The notes under the pieces were generated by a model, which saw only the letters and a list, made by a program, of their open reading frames with translations, had not been told where the DNA came from and did no database searches. Both the position numbers and the translations under genes were made by a program. Below are positions 45,401 through 59,600 of a DNA stretch of 64,000 bases, piece after piece. Source of the stretch: Cyrtodaria siliqua (lineage: Eukaryota > Mollusca > Bivalvia > Adapedonta > Hiatellidae); assembly GCA_037043455.1 (NCBI GenBank), contig JAWPHD010010224.1, forward strand, positions 31,917-95,916, given 5' to 3'. The first letter of the stretch is position 1; every line of letters starts with the position of its first letter.

Positions 45401-46388
45401 AAAAGAAATTCGTTTAACTACGTTTTTTCCCTATGTAGGTCTATGTGCAACACGTGCGTATGCCTGGATACGCGCCTGCATGTCACCCTCGGAATTGCCT
45501 CGTCGATTTCCGTCACTCCACATTTCCCGAGTACGGAAATTGGCGAACAGTTCCGATAGGTAACGTTCGGAGATCCCCATAAACGCACACCGCATTCAGT
45601 AAACTTGTATGCATCACAATATATATTTCTACATCGCCGAAAGTCGATTTGAACAAATGTGCAAACATAAAAACGAATGTAAACGCACGAACGAATCATG
45701 TTTTCGAAGCAGATCATGAATATTTGTATAGTATATATAGATATATATATATGGGTGTGGATGGATCCCACCTGATTTTTCACCGCGTGCACGTCGCAGA
45801 GTGGGCACTGTCAGCAATCATGTAGGGTGACCTACTGGGTCGCCCTTGCCAGCACATCCTACAAAGTTGTACGAGATAGGATTGCGGATCTGTTTTTACT
45901 TGTAGTATAAGTCACTGGCTTATATGACGCAGTACTGACGGAATGATTGCTGATTGACCGAGAGTGAAGAACCCCTTCGTCCCGCCAGCGTGGAACGACG
46001 CCAGAACAACTATAACTGTGAGGGAAGCCTGGCGCCGTACACGGAGCGTAGGGGTCAGCAATCTGCCAGAAGAGTATAGAACTATAGTTGCTATAGCAGG
46101 TTGCAGTTGGCGGGTGTGGCCCCAAACAGAGAACCCGACCAGTAGCGGATGTAGGAGCACCACCTCAGCGGATGTAGGCCACCTCGACCAGACCACTTCA
46201 CCGCCACAGCGAAACTACACAGAGCAGCAGCGACACAACACTACACATCTACAAGAGAAACGACTACACTACTCAGCAACACCAGATCAACCTACACACT
46301 CATCTAGAAAAGACCAGACTCCATTGTGCCCATCGCAGCAGGGATACCTTGTCGTGTTAGTTGGCGGACGGTCTATAAACCTTAAAAC
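45401..46388. other. Unassigned region, moderately GC-rich
   Basis: A + strand open frame at 45964-46551 would give about 195 residues (starting MKNPFVPPAWNDARTTITVR). It has no domain I recognise, and the frame runs into a CA microsatellite and the dispersed repeat at 46429. It may be a fragment of an unidentified mobile element; I would not call it a gene. Confidence 0.35.
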
Positions 46389-46413
46389 TACACACACACA
46401 CACACACACACAC
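46389..46413. repeat. CA microsatellite
   Basis: About 12 CA dinucleotides in a row, next to the repeated GTGTGGATGGATCCCGGGCC segment. Confidence 0.85.
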
Positions 46414-46680
46414 GTGTGGATGGATCCCGGGCCCACTGCTGGTAGGATGGTTGCATCCGTCTGTTCATGCCCAGTACGTACATACCTGCTACCTGAGTGT
46501 CAAAATGGAAATCTAAGTTCTCTTCACAACTCAATACAAATTGGTTTATGACAAGACCCATTAATTATTGAATATGCTAAAAATGGATTACGAGTTGGTA
46601 ACTCTTAATTCAACGCTCCAGGTTGGGGCTTGGTCTGACTGTAAATGTTTCTGTTATTGGCGAGATAGCTAGCTACTTTC

Positions 46681-47092
46681 AATATACACTCAGTACACTC
46701 AGTACATATATACACTCAGTATACTCAGTACATATATACACTCAGTACACTCAGTACATATATACACTCAGTACACTCAGTACACTCAGTACATATATAC
46801 ACTCAGTACACTCAGTACATATATATACACTCAGTACACACAGTACATATATACACTCAGTACACTCGGTACATATATACACTCAGTACACTCAGTACAC
46901 ACAGTACATATATACACTCAGTACACTCAGTACACATATACACTCAGTACACTCAGTACATATATACACTCAGTACACTCAGTACATATATACACTCAGT
47001 ACACTCAGTACATATATACACTCAGTACACTCAGTACATATATACACTCAGTACACTCAGTACATATATACACTCAGTACACTCAGTACATA
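46681..47092. repeat. 26-bp minisatellite, about 16 copies
   Basis: The unit is TACACTCAGTACACTCAGTA with CATATA, itself built from a 10-bp TACACTCAGT submotif. Some units have one extra submotif. Confidence 0.9.
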
Positions 47093-48374
47093 AAAAACGC
47101 AACATTTTTGATTTTCGATCAGTTTTAGTCCGATGTAATTTTTTTTTCAAATCAAGATTGTATTTTAAGTTTGTACACGTGTTTCTATCATAAGTCTCTT
47201 TGTCCAAACGGGTAATGTGTTGACTAACACCACATAAACAAACAAACCAAAGGTCAACATATGGCGATAAACAGCTGCATAAGATTTGCTCTATTTCTTT
47301 CAGTTAAAACACATTTTGAAACACATTTTGCACGAGGACTTCAGTTCCATCTCTAAAAATTAAAAAAATACCAAGTGTTTCGTTTTGAAGTGTACTCAGT
47401 ATATATGAGTGTTATTACAAGTAACGTTTACGTTAAACATGTTATTGCTTTTCTTGTATATACAAGCAAAATGGTTGGATATTTGACAATCAAAAACTAA
47501 TATGTTGAAATCACGGAGACAGTTCTATTAATTCCATGTTGAAACAAACAAACGTGTTACACATTCCCAGAAATCGACGAAACCAGGGAGGCTGACAAAA
47601 TCAAAAATCAAGAGCAGGTGAGGATCGAATATTTTAGTATAGGGAGTTTTGATTTGTTTTGGTTTTGTTGAATTCCGGTGAGTTTGAGAATATTTAATTC
47701 GTTATTACAAAAGAGAACACTAAAATCCAAAAAGCAAATATTTTCTAAGGAGGTGGGGGCGGAGCGGGGCGGGTGGGGCGTATCCCTCCCCCCGTATCCG
47801 CCATTGCAGAGTCAGATTTGACACAAAACGAAACTAGTTTAGTCCTGGAGTATTTAATGGGTGGAATAATCTGCCAGAAAAAAATAATTGTATTAGCCTA
47901 TGATTAACCAGTTTAAAAACTTTTTTTTTTGCATCGTGACGACGATGATATATGCATTGCGTATGATTCGGCTTATCGAGGTGTTCCGATTTCGGAAAAA
48001 TAAAAAATAATTTGCTCTAAATTTATCCCTTCTTGCTGACAGATATGATCGATTGAAATGCGCTATTTGAAATAAGTGTGGAGAAGGTGATTATCCATTA
48101 TTTACCAAGTAGTGAGCGACAATGTTGTTTGGATTATCACGAATGATACGTTGAAGTAATTTGTTAAAATATTACCCCACCCACTGGTGTTTAATGTAAA
48201 GTGTAACCTTGTCTTGCTAGGACGTTGGCCTAATGCTTTCTTTCCCTACTATTCATACTCAAACACCCAATCGCGAGGATACTGTATTATTACATACAGG
48301 GAAGACATACTTGCCAACTATCACAATTTACACGGGACATAGTCACAGTATCAATTTCTATCTATCTATATTTC
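47093..48374. other. Upstream region of the ROCO gene, no coding exon found
   Basis: AT-rich. A weak non-coding exon candidate lies at about 47571-47617 (TTCCCAG acceptor, CAGGTGAGG donor), but nothing supports it beyond the splice-like ends. A TCTA microsatellite lies at 48358-48396. Confidence 0.35.
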
Positions 48375-48560
48375 TATCTTTCTATCTATCTATTGATACT
48401 GCAACACCCACTTTCGAAGATTATGTGCAGGTTTACTGGGTAGAAAAATTACTAAGCAATGTGGATTAATTATCTTGTTCAAGGATAAATAACATCGCCA
48501 TGGCGAGGATCGAAACACGACCTTTCAATCTCAAGTTTACCACTGAACCACGCACTTGAC
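48375..48560 (-). mobile_element. tRNA-derived SINE, second family, degraded
   Basis: On the minus strand: CAAGTGCGTGGTTCAGTGGT, a B-box-like GTTTCGATCCTCGCC, then GAACAAGATAATTAATCCAC and CATTGCTTAGTAATTT, paralleling the 17732 and 29058 copies. Confidence 0.6.
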
Positions 48561-49372
48561 TATCGAGTTATTTTCGCAATAAAAAAAAAGTGCCGGTAAA
48601 ATATTAAATTGCAGGTTTAAAGGTGTCTTATGGATCCACTAGGCACCATGTTTGTAATTTACATGGGCAGGTTCCCGGTGTTGCTGACAGAACACAGTGA
48701 TTGAGTTTACCTTGTTCCGAAAAAGGTCTTAGCTAGGTGCTTTGTGTTCAAACACCATATGTAAAAAATGTATACGCTTGGTAATTCAGACAAAGAGTGA
48801 AGGAAGATGACACAATATGTTACGCTCTCTAAAAGAAGGGCAAACTTCAAGTTTCTCCTTCTTAAGGTGGGATTAAGAGCACAACATTTGGTATTTTTCA
48901 GGGCCCAGTAACACTGGAAACTTTTACTGTACATTATTATTGTTTTATATATAATTATATTTACATGGCATTTTTACCCTTCTTTGGAGCAGCCTGTATG
49001 AGGCCCCTTCCCCACCCAAATTTCTTTTAAAATCATGCATATTTCCCCATTTCTTAAACTTACCTTACCATTTATGGAATTTTTTCCCCAGTTAAGAGAA
49101 AAAGGCCCCAAAACCGGTAAAAAGGCCTTGATTTTTTTACCTCAAATTGGATCGAGGAATTCTCAGCAGAAACAAATTATATAATTTTTATAGAGGAAGA
49201 GCCAAATATTGGCCTTTTTTGGCTTTTATTTATGAAGAAAAGAATCTCCCTGGACTGTCGCATACCTAATCAAGCAGAGCTCCAAATAGGCTGTCAATTC
49301 TGAGGCTGTATCAGCCATTGGTAATTTATAAATACTGTTTTATATACATGTAGTAATATTTTTGTATTGCAG

Positions 49373-50683
49373 TCACAAATCAGCATGACAACCACAACCC
49401 AGGCATCAGAAGCCCTGCGTCGGTACTTGACCAAGGATGCCAAGGGCAGACAATCCCTGCTGGTCCCAGAGGGGCGTTACAAGGGCTGGGTACCAAGATG
49501 TCTGTATGACCTAGACTGCCACAATGTTTGTCTACCCTTTCTCAAGCTTCTCTCATTTCCAGTTGGAGGTAGCAGTCTGGGCCAGTTGGTGGAGATGGAG
49601 GGTTTTAACGCTGTAGGGAACTATCTGACAAGGCTTCCAGATTCGTTTGGAAAATGCCAACAGCTGACCAACCTTAACTTAAGTTATAATCAGTTAGAAA
49701 AGATTCCATCTGCCATATTTCAGCTCACCAATTTGATAGAATTGGATTTGAGCGAAAACGATTTGGTAGATATACACCCTGCAATTGGTAATCTAAAGAG
49801 GTTGACGGTTCTAAACCTCAGTGGAAACTTGCTCGATGATCTGCCAGCTGAATTAGCCCACTGCGAGAGATTAGAAAAGTTGGATCTGTCGAGAAAATGG
49901 TATCCGAAAGGTGGGTTTACGGTTCTGCCGGAAGCCGTATGTTTTTTGTCCGAGTTGTCTGCCTTAGACGTAAGCTGGCATCAGATATCAACAATCACAG
50001 ACGAAGTGAAAAACATGACGAAGTTGCAGACGCTCAGAATGCGTGGCAACTATCTAAAACACGTGTCCACTGCCATCGCTGAATGTAAGAAATTACAATA
50101 TCTGGATTTAACCGGAGCTATGAAATTGAATTCCGTCATACCCACGGAGATTTTTACTTTGCCAGAACTAAGAATATTAGACCTGACGAACAATTATTTC
50201 ACGGAAATCTCTTCCGATATTATACAATTAAAGAAGTTAAAGAAATTCATAATGCGACGAAATGCATTATTGAGGGTACCGGATGAAATTTTTCAAATGG
50301 ACAGTTTAGAGTCACTAGATTTGAGCGAAAATTACCTGAAAGACATTCCGAAATCAGTAAGTAAACTGAAGACTTTAAAAAATCTTTTTTTAGCCTGCAA
50401 TAAGATTAAATCTTTACCGCGTGAACTTTGTGATTGTGAAAGTTTGGTGGAGCTGCAGTTGCACTATAACAAACTGGAATCGTTGCCGGATGATATTTAC
50501 AAACTGTCAAATCTGGAAGAGCTGATGTTGGAAGGGAATCAGCTGAAAACATTGCCACTGTTACTGGATAAGTTGGAGAAACTTCTGCAGACCGAGAGGT
50601 TGAGTTTGTACAACAACAACCTGGTAAAGCCACCCCAGTCTGTGTGCGACCAAGGGGTCGAAACAGTCTTTGGATTTTTAAAG
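49373..50683 (+). CDS. ROCO gene exon with the LRR domain
   Basis: Acceptor TATTGCAG, donor GTAAGC, phase 0 at the end. ATG at 49385 is 12 bases into the exon and is the first in-frame ATG; it gives MTTTTQASEALRRYLTKDAK. The exon carries the whole LRR region (433 codons) up to GVETVFGFLK, the linker before Roc. At LRR 5 an insertion (SRKWYPKGGFTV) lengthens the repeat. The 5' UTR exon or exons upstream are not identified. Confidence 0.92.
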
Positions 50684-53600
50684 GTAAGCAGGGTTTCCCC
50701 AAAAAAATTGTGAGGGCATGTTTTTTTTTTATGTTATAATAAATTTCATGAACATTGCTCAGGCCTTTTTATGCTTCCCGAAGGGAGAGAGCATATAGTT
50801 GCCGCTTTGTCCGTTCGTCCGTCATGTCCTTGTGTCCGTGTCTGTGTCGTCACAGTTTCTTGTCCGGACAATAACTCGAAAAGTATTAAAGGGAATGAAT
50901 TGAAACTTGGAACATTGATAGAGGGCAATAAGAGGAAGTGCAGAGTGCAAGAACCGTAACACTGTCTTCATTCAAATTAGAGTTATTGCCCTTTGTAATT
51001 TTATACTTCGAATTTTTGTCCAGAGCGTATCTTCAAAATTACTGATGGGACTGCAATGAAACTTCACACAATGATAGAGGGCAATGAGAGGAAGTGCAGA
51101 GTGCATGCTCCATAACTCTGTCATCATTCAAATTAGAGTAATTGCCCTAAAGTTGTAATTTTATACTTAGATTTATTATCCAGGGCATAAACTACTAATG
51201 GAACTGCAAATTGAAAACTGCTGGATGATACAAGGCCATATGATGTTGAGGAAACATTTCGGGGGGCAGCCATCGGTTCTCCTAATTTTCTTGTTTTCTT
51301 TATATAACAGACACCGTTTAACGGCTTCTTTCCCTCGCAAAATAAGCATGTTTTTTCCCCTAAATTCCTTTTTTTTCCCCTAGCAAAACCGCCTCTTACT
51401 CTCCAAATCCGCCTCTTACTCTCCGACACCGCCTCTTCATAAAAAATGACCATAATTCTTTTCAATTTATATTCGATTAAATTGTTTTCATTGAACGATG
51501 AAAGATAGGTGATTTCAAAGTCATAGAACTCATTCGTGGGCAGATTTCTCATAAAACAGCAGAAAAACGGAGTGAAAACCATGTCCAGTTGAGAAAATTA
51601 CACTCGTCGATTGACTTATGACAATTCTACAGACCACATTTTTCAATATATTTCGAAACCAACACATGAAACGGGAAGGAAAAACATTCCTACATTGTAC
51701 CACATTCCCCGATTTTTGAAAAAGATCGAGTTAGGGCCGAAAAAAAAGAAAATATTAAATTCACACTTACCGTTGCTGCTTCAATTTACTCTCCGCAACC
51801 GCATCAGAAGTGTCTCCGAAACATCAAATTATCACCTCTTTTTGGAGGCGGTTTCGGAGTCTAGTAGGCGTGTATTTCAGAAAAAAAGGCCGCTCGACTG
51901 TTACTCTTGTTTATAACAAATTAGCCTAAAGTGGAAAATGACAAACTTAATCACAAAGTGGAAAATGACAAATTTAATCACAGTTCTGGAGCAAATAGTA
52001 ACTGATAAGCTCAGGCCAAACAAAATAATATGTGTGGTTCAGGTAACACTGGCAAAAAAATTAAGGTAGGTGTTTTTTTTATATATTTTTTTCTCAATAA
52101 TGAATTCAATTCTGATAATGAATTTAATATGTTAAATTACTATACCTTGAGTTCGATATCGTTTTGATTTTACGTTAAACATGGCTGCCAGCGGCCATCT
52201 TTGTTTACATAGAGTTATTTAGTAAGAACTTGTAGCGACTACTCCTCTGAAACTACTCGACGGATTTCCATGAAACTTCACAGGTATGTTGCTCTTGATG
52301 TCTTAATGATTCTAGCAACATTTCAGGTTGGTCGGAAATTCAAGATGGCCACCACAGCTAAAAATAGATTTTCAAAAAACAAGTTTGTAGCAAGTACTTC
52401 TTGAAAACTATAAGCAATATTGATATGGAAATTTTTCTAAAATGATCAGTATGGAATGGTGTTGATCCTTGTCGAAAATTATTTTGATGCGACGTTAAAC
52501 ATGGCCGCCAGCGGCCATCTTTGTTTACATAGACTTATATAATGAAAACTTGTAGCGACTACTCCTCTGAAACTACTTGACAGATTTTCATGAACTTCAC
52601 AGGAATGTTGCTCTTGATGTCTAATTGATCCTAGCAAAATTTCAGGTCGGCCGGAAATTTAAGATGGACGACACGGCTAAAAATAATTTTTCAAAAAACA
52701 AGTTTGTAGCGACTACTTCTTGAAAACTATAAGTGTAATTGATATGGGAATTTTTCTAAAATGATCAGCATGACATGATGTTGGTCCTTGTCGAAAATTG
52801 TTTTGATTCGATGTTAAACATGGCTGTCAGCGGCCATCTTTGTTTACATAGAGTTATCTAGTAAAAACTTGTAGCGACTACTCCTCTGTAACTACTCATC
52901 GGATTTTCATGAAACTCCACAGGAATGTTGCTCCTGATGTCTTATTGATCCAAGCAAAATTTTTGGTCGGCCGGAAATTCAAGATGGCCGCCATGGCTAA
53001 AAATAGATTTTCAAAATACAAGTTTGTAGCGATTACTTCTTGAAAACTATAAGTGATATTGATATGGGACTTTTTCTGAAATGGTCAGAATGACATGATG
53101 TTGATCCTTGTTAAAAATTATTTTGATTTGATGTTACGTTCTTTACGTAGAGTTATATAATGAAAACTTGTAGCGACTACTCCTCTGAAACTACTGGACG
53201 GATTTTCATGAAACTTCACAGGAATGCTGATCTAGCTATCAAAAACCTATCAGTAGAGCTTCAAGGTCATTGACCTCTTTTTTTTTTTTAAATTTTTGCA
53301 TAAACAGTTTTAGGTTCGGCCCCTTAAAATAGGGTCGGTCGGGTTACCTGAACCACACATATTTTTTTATGTGGCCTCATAGAAATGCTTTTAAATAGCC
53401 TCAGATGGCTGTAATGTTGACAAGGCGTATGTGAAGGCATGTTGCTAAGGTGCTAGCATGTTGTTTTGCGTGCTTTAGGCCATCCTTAAAAAAGTGTTTG
53501 TTTGCTGTGCTCCGACCGACCGTCTAAAAAGGCAGCGACCGATATATTTTTTAGCCTTTTCAGAAGTTTTTTTTTTTTTACTTCGTTTTCCGACCCGGTC

Positions 53601-56600
53601 TTTAATCGGTAACGGATACCGGCATATAAACGTCTTGAAACAGGTGCACGTGTGCGGTGTTATTTGACGCTTGCTTATGTTATATAGTGGATAAGCGTTC
53701 ACATGCCATGACGTGACAACAACCAAAATGGACGAAAAAACATTTTTGGTGTCAGTTTGTGTGGAAAAAGAGAACAAGAATTGTTCATATCTCGTAAAAA
53801 ATGCAATCAAGAAAGTTAATATAGATCGCGATTGGTATGAACTGTTTGACATCGCTACTTCCCACTTATCTGATGACGATTTGCCAGAAGATATTGATGA
53901 AACATTTGAGAAAATTGCTTAGATTTCTGTGTCATCGGCCCCTACAGGTATTGGGGGAAAACTATCGCCCAAGTGCATATGACCGCATAAGGATATTGAC
54001 TGAGTTTGATACAGCCTTGAAATATGTCAATATCTGCATAAAAGACAATGCTATTATTGAACAGAATGTATTTCCGGTGGCCCGACCGACCCTATTTTTA
54101 AGGGGCCGGCCAAAAAAAAAAAATTTGTTCTGAACAATGATTTATCACAATATATCGTGGTAAACTGACATCACAGAGAAACTTTCACTTCTATCATCAA
54201 CTTGTATGGGGTTTATGAGATAAATACGTGTAGAATCTCACAATATCTTGCTCCATAAAAAAAAAATGCCTACCTACCGACCCTAATTTTTTAGAGCATG
54301 CAATAGGAAACACAAGTTGTTTTTTTTTGGCCTAAAGAAATATTAATGAGGTTATCCACAGACTGCATTATAATACATTGAGATAGGAAATTATGATTTG
54401 TAAAAATACTTAACCAGGACTGTGGTAAAAAAAAAAGACAAAAAAATACCTACCTACCCACTTAAAAAATTCAGGATCGGAGCACAGCAAACAAATATTT
54501 TTTAAAGGATGGCCTTAGCCAGGAAAGTCTGCATGTATCAATGTTTTCCTACACTGGGGTGAGGAGGGTGGGGTACGTAAGCACAGCAAACAAATATTTT
54601 TTTAAGGATGGCCTTAGCCAGGAAAGTCTGCATGTATCAATGTTTTCCTACACTGGGGTGAGGAGGGTGGGGTACGTAAGCACAGCAAACAAATATTTTT
54701 TTAAGGATGGCCTTAGCCAGGAAAGTCTGCATGTATCAATGTTTTCCTACACTGGGGTGAGGAGGGTGGGGTACGTAAGCACAGCAAACAAATATTTTTT
54801 TAAGGATGGCCTTAGCCAGGAAAGTCTGCATGTATCAATGTTTTCCTACACTGGGGTGAGGAGGGTGGGGTACGTAAGCACAGCAAACAAATATTTTTTT
54901 AAGGATGGCCTTAGCCAGGAAAGTCTGCATGTATCAATGTTTTCCTACACTGGGGTGAGGAGGGTGGGGTACGTAAGCACAGCAAACAAATATTTTTTTA
55001 AGGATGGCCTTAGCCAGGAAAGTCTGCATGTATCAATGTTTTCCTACACTGGGGTGAGGAGGGTGGGGTACGTAAGCACAGCAAACAAATATTTTTTTAA
55101 GGATGGCCTTAGCCAGGAAAGTCTGCATGTATCAATGTTTTCCTACACTGGGGTGAGGAGGGTGGGGTACGTAAGCACAGCAAACAAATATTTTTTTAAG
55201 GATGGCCTTAGCCAGGAAAGTCTGCATGTATCAATGTTTTCCTACACTGGGGTGAGGAGGGTGGGGTACGTAAGCACAGCAAACAAATATTTTTTTAAGG
55301 ATGGCCTTAGCCAGGAAAGTCTGCATGTATCAATGTTTTCCTACACTGGGGTGAGGAGGGTGGGGTACGTAAGCACAGCAAACAAATATTTTTTTAAGGA
55401 TGGCCTTAGCCAGGAAAGTCTGCATGTATCAATGTTTTCCTACACTGGGGTGAGGAGGGTGGGGTACGTAAGCACAGCAAACAAATATTTTTTTAAGGAT
55501 GGCCTTAGCCAGGAAAGTCTGCATGTATCAATGTTTTCCTACACTGGGGTGAGGAGGGTGGGGTACGTAAGCACAGCAAACAAATATTTTTTTAAGGATG
55601 GCCTTAGCCAGGAAAGTCTGCATGTATCAATGTTTTCCTACACTGGGGTGAGGAGGGTGGGGTACGTAAGCACAGCAAACAAATATTTTTTTAAGGATGG
55701 CCTTAGCCAGGAAAGTCTGCATGTATCAATGTTTTCCTACACTGGGGTGAGGAGGGTGGGGTATGTAAGCACAGCAAACAAATATTTTTTTAAGGATGGC
55801 CTTAGCCAGGAAAGTCTGCATGTATCAATGTTTTCCTACACTGGGGTGAGGAGGGTGGGGTACATAAGCACAGCAAACAAATATTTTTTTAAGGATGGCC
55901 TTAGCCAGGAAAGTCTGCATGTATCAATGTTTTCCAACACTGGGGTGAGGAGGGTGGGGTACGTAAGCACAGCAAACAAATATTTTTTTAAGGATGGCCT
56001 TAGCCAGGAAAGTCTGCATGTATCAATGTTTTCCTACACTGGGGTGAGGAGGGTGGGGTACGTAAGCACAGCAAACAAATATTTTTTTAAGGATGGCCTT
56101 AGCCAGGAAAGTCTGCATGTATCAATGTTTTCCTACACTGGGGTGAGGAGGGTGGGGTACGTAAGCACAGCAAACAAATATTTTTTTAAGGATGGCCTTA
56201 GCCAGGAAAGTCTGCATGTATCAATGTTTTCCTACACTGGGGTGAGGAGGGTGGGGTACGTAAGCACAGCAAACAAATATTTTTTAAAGGATGGCCTTAG
56301 CCAGGAAAGTCTGCATGTATCAATGTTTTCCTACACTGGGGTGAGGAGGGTGGGGTACGTAAGCACAGCAAACAAATATTTTTTTAAGGATGGCCTTAGC
56401 CAGGAAAGTCTGCATGTATCAATGTTTTCCTACACTGGGGTGAGGAGGGTGGGGTACGTAAGCACAGCAAACAAATATTTTTTTAAGGATGGCCTTAGCC
56501 AGGAAAGTCTGCATGTATCAATGTTTTCCTACACTGGGGTGAGGAGGGTGGGGTACGTAAGCACAGCAAACAAATATTTTTTTAAGGATGGCCTTAGCCA

Positions 56601-59600
56601 GGAAAGTCTGCATGTATCAATGTTTTCCTACACTGGGGTGAGGAGGGTGGGGTACGTAAGCACAGCAAACAAATATTTTTTTAAGGATGGCCTTAGCCAG
56701 GAAAGTCTGCATGTATCAATGTTTTCGTACACTGGGGTGAGGAGGGTGGGGTACGTAAGCACAGCAAACAAATATTTTTTTAAGGATGGCCTTAGCCAGG
56801 AAAGTCTGCATGTATCAATGTTTTCCTACACTGGGGTGAGGAGGGTGGGGTACGTAAGCACAGCAAACAAATATTTTTTTAAGGATGGCCTTAGCCAGGA
56901 AAGTCTGCATGTATCAATGTTTTCCTACACTGGGGTGAGGAGGGTGGGGTACGTAAGCACAGCAAACAAATATTTTTTTAAGGATGGCCTTAGCCAGGAA
57001 AGTCTGCATGTATCAATGTTTTCCTACACTGGGGTGAGGAGGGTGGGGTACGTAAGCACAGCAAACAAATATTTTTTTAAGGATGGCCTTAGCCAGGAAA
57101 GTCTGCATGTATCAATGTTTTCCTACACTGGGGTGAGGAGGGTGGGGTACGTAAGCACAGCAAACAAATATTTTTTTAAGGATGGCCTTAGCCAGGAAAG
57201 TCTGCATGTATCAATGTTTTCCTACACTGGGGTGAGGAGGGTGGGGTACGTAAGCACAGCAAACAAATATTTTTTTAAGGATGGCCTTAGCCAGGAAAGT
57301 CTGCATGTATCAATGTTTTCCTACACTGGGGTGAGGAGGGTGGGGTACGTAAGCACAGCAAACAAATATTTTTTTAAGGATGGCCTTAGCCAGGAAAGTC
57401 TGCATGTATCAATGTTTTCCTACACTGGGGTGAGGAGGGTGGGGTACGTAAGCACAGCAAACAAATATTTTTTTAAGGATGGCCTTAGCCAGGAAAGTCT
57501 GCATGTATCAATGTTTTCCTACACTGGGGTGAGGAGGGTGGGGTACGTAAGCACAGCAAACAAATATTTTTTTAAGGATGGCCTTAGCCAGGAAAGTCTG
57601 CATGTATCAATGTTTTCCTACACTGGGGTGAGGAGGGTGGGGTACGTAAGCACAGCAAACAAATATTTTTTTAAGGATGGCCTTAGCCAGGAAAGTCTGC
57701 ATGTATCAATGTTTTCCTACACTGGGGTGAGGAGGGTGGGGTACGTAAGCACAGCAAACAAATATTTTTTTAAGGATGGCCTTAGCCAGGAAAGTCTGCA
57801 TGTATCAATGTTTTCCTACACTGGGGTGAGGAGGGTGGGGTACGTAAGCACAGCAAACAAATATTTTTTTAAGGATGGCCTTAGCCAGGAAAGTCTGCAT
57901 GTATCAATGTTTTCCTACACTGGGGTGAGGAGGGTGGGGTACGTACCCAGGAAATTAGACAACAATGATGACTTTGATGTATGGAATTAGATAGAACCCG
58001 GTACCAACATGGGCATATAGAACCCGGTACCAACATGGGCATATTTGATATTGATACAATACATGTAGCTTCTACCCTGGGAAATTAGACATAAATTTTG
58101 CTCGTAGAGACGGAAATTAGACAATCGATTTGTACATTGTCTAATTCCCCTGGGTGTGTCCTCCATCCACCCGTGGTGGGGGAAAACATTGATAGGCGCC
58201 TCTGGTAAGGCAGGGCCTAAAATCATAGACTTTTCTCTTTGAATTGGGACAGTGGCCTAGTGGTTTAAATTTTTAAAATGGGCAAAATTAAGCACGGCTT
58301 TAATTGAAATAACATGAAAGTAGCATGATTTACTTTTTGGGCAAATCCAGGCTTATTGTTTGGCATTGTCCGTCCGTCTGTCTACACGTTTTGACATTTT
58401 GGTTAAAAATTGTGTTTTCTCATTTCTCAAAACAAAATTGTCAGAAAGCTTTGAAACTTGGAACACATGTTTGATATCTTTCTTTACACACTGTTATATG
58501 ACCAGAACCATCACTCTGTCATGTATTTTGTCTGAATTATCACTCCTTTTTAATTAAATTTTCAGTTGAATTGTTACACTCGCAATCTGGCTTTTGTACC
58601 AATGTTGGTGCTTCACTTGTTCTTTTTTTCCAATGATTAAAAGATTTAATGATTTAAACAAACTTAAAATTTAAAACTAAAATACTTTTTTATGATTTTT
58701 TTCCTCCCATAAAATTGATTTTTTTGGCTTTTTAATTCTTATTGGAACATTTACCTTTGTACTTTACAGGAGTTGCGCGTCTGTGAGGCAACCCACAGAA
58801 AAAAGATGATTTTGATTGGTGCATCCCAGGCAGGGAAGTCGTCTCTACGAAACGTGCTCTTGCTGGGCAAGTCTAAACTGACGTTGGAGCATGAGCGCAC
58901 CTGGGTCATGGAACAGGTATACTATATTATGGTTACAGAATTTTGTAAATTTAATTACACAGACCATTTGTTGACCAAATGACTGAAATTCAATATCCGT
59001 ATAAAAGTATTTTTCCCACCATAACAGTCGTTGGGTGAGGCTGAAAAACATGGTTCCTTGGACCTTGGCATGGCATTCCAGTGAGATTGAAAAAAAACAA
59101 GGTCCCTGACATTTGTATTATTGTTTTGGGCGCTTGTTTCAGCCAAAGTTTTTTTTGACTTTTCAGACAAAATACATCTCGTACCTAAATAAGTTGTATA
59201 TCAGTGTAACAGACATTTTTAGTGGTAAATAAAAATACCTTACTTTTCAGAATTGGTTGAGAAAGCTGTTTTTGATGGGTCATTTTCAATGCAAAAAAAA
59301 TTGAAAAATGTTTTTTTTAGAATTTTTTATCCAAAAATGGTTTTAAATTGTTGGATATTAGTAAATTAAGACACCCTGAAAGTTTTGTAGCAAAATATGA
59401 AGGATTACTGAAGTTATTTGAAATTTTTTAATTTTCTGCTGTCTCACCAACAAGGAATTTACATAGGAAAAGCTCCATCAAAAAATAATTGTGGCTGTAA
59501 AATATTTATTTCTCAACCGATTTTCAAAAGTAACGGAGTTTTATTTACCACTAAAAATGCCAGTTCTAATGATATATAACTGATTTACGTATTATTTAAA

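Noticed and set aside
45964..46551. 195-codon open frame
   Set aside because: No recognisable domain, and it runs through a CA microsatellite and a dispersed repeat. Left as unassigned.
54481..57946. Each 99-bp unit as a mini-exon (TTTTTTTAAG acceptor, TACGTAAGC donor)
   Set aside because: The implied introns would be only about 30 bp, below the usual splicing minimum.
54541..57990. 1149-codon open frame with a 33-residue period
   Set aside because: It is generated by the 99-bp unit, which is a multiple of three and includes a transposon end. Near-identity at all codon positions and lack of any domain argue against a real protein.
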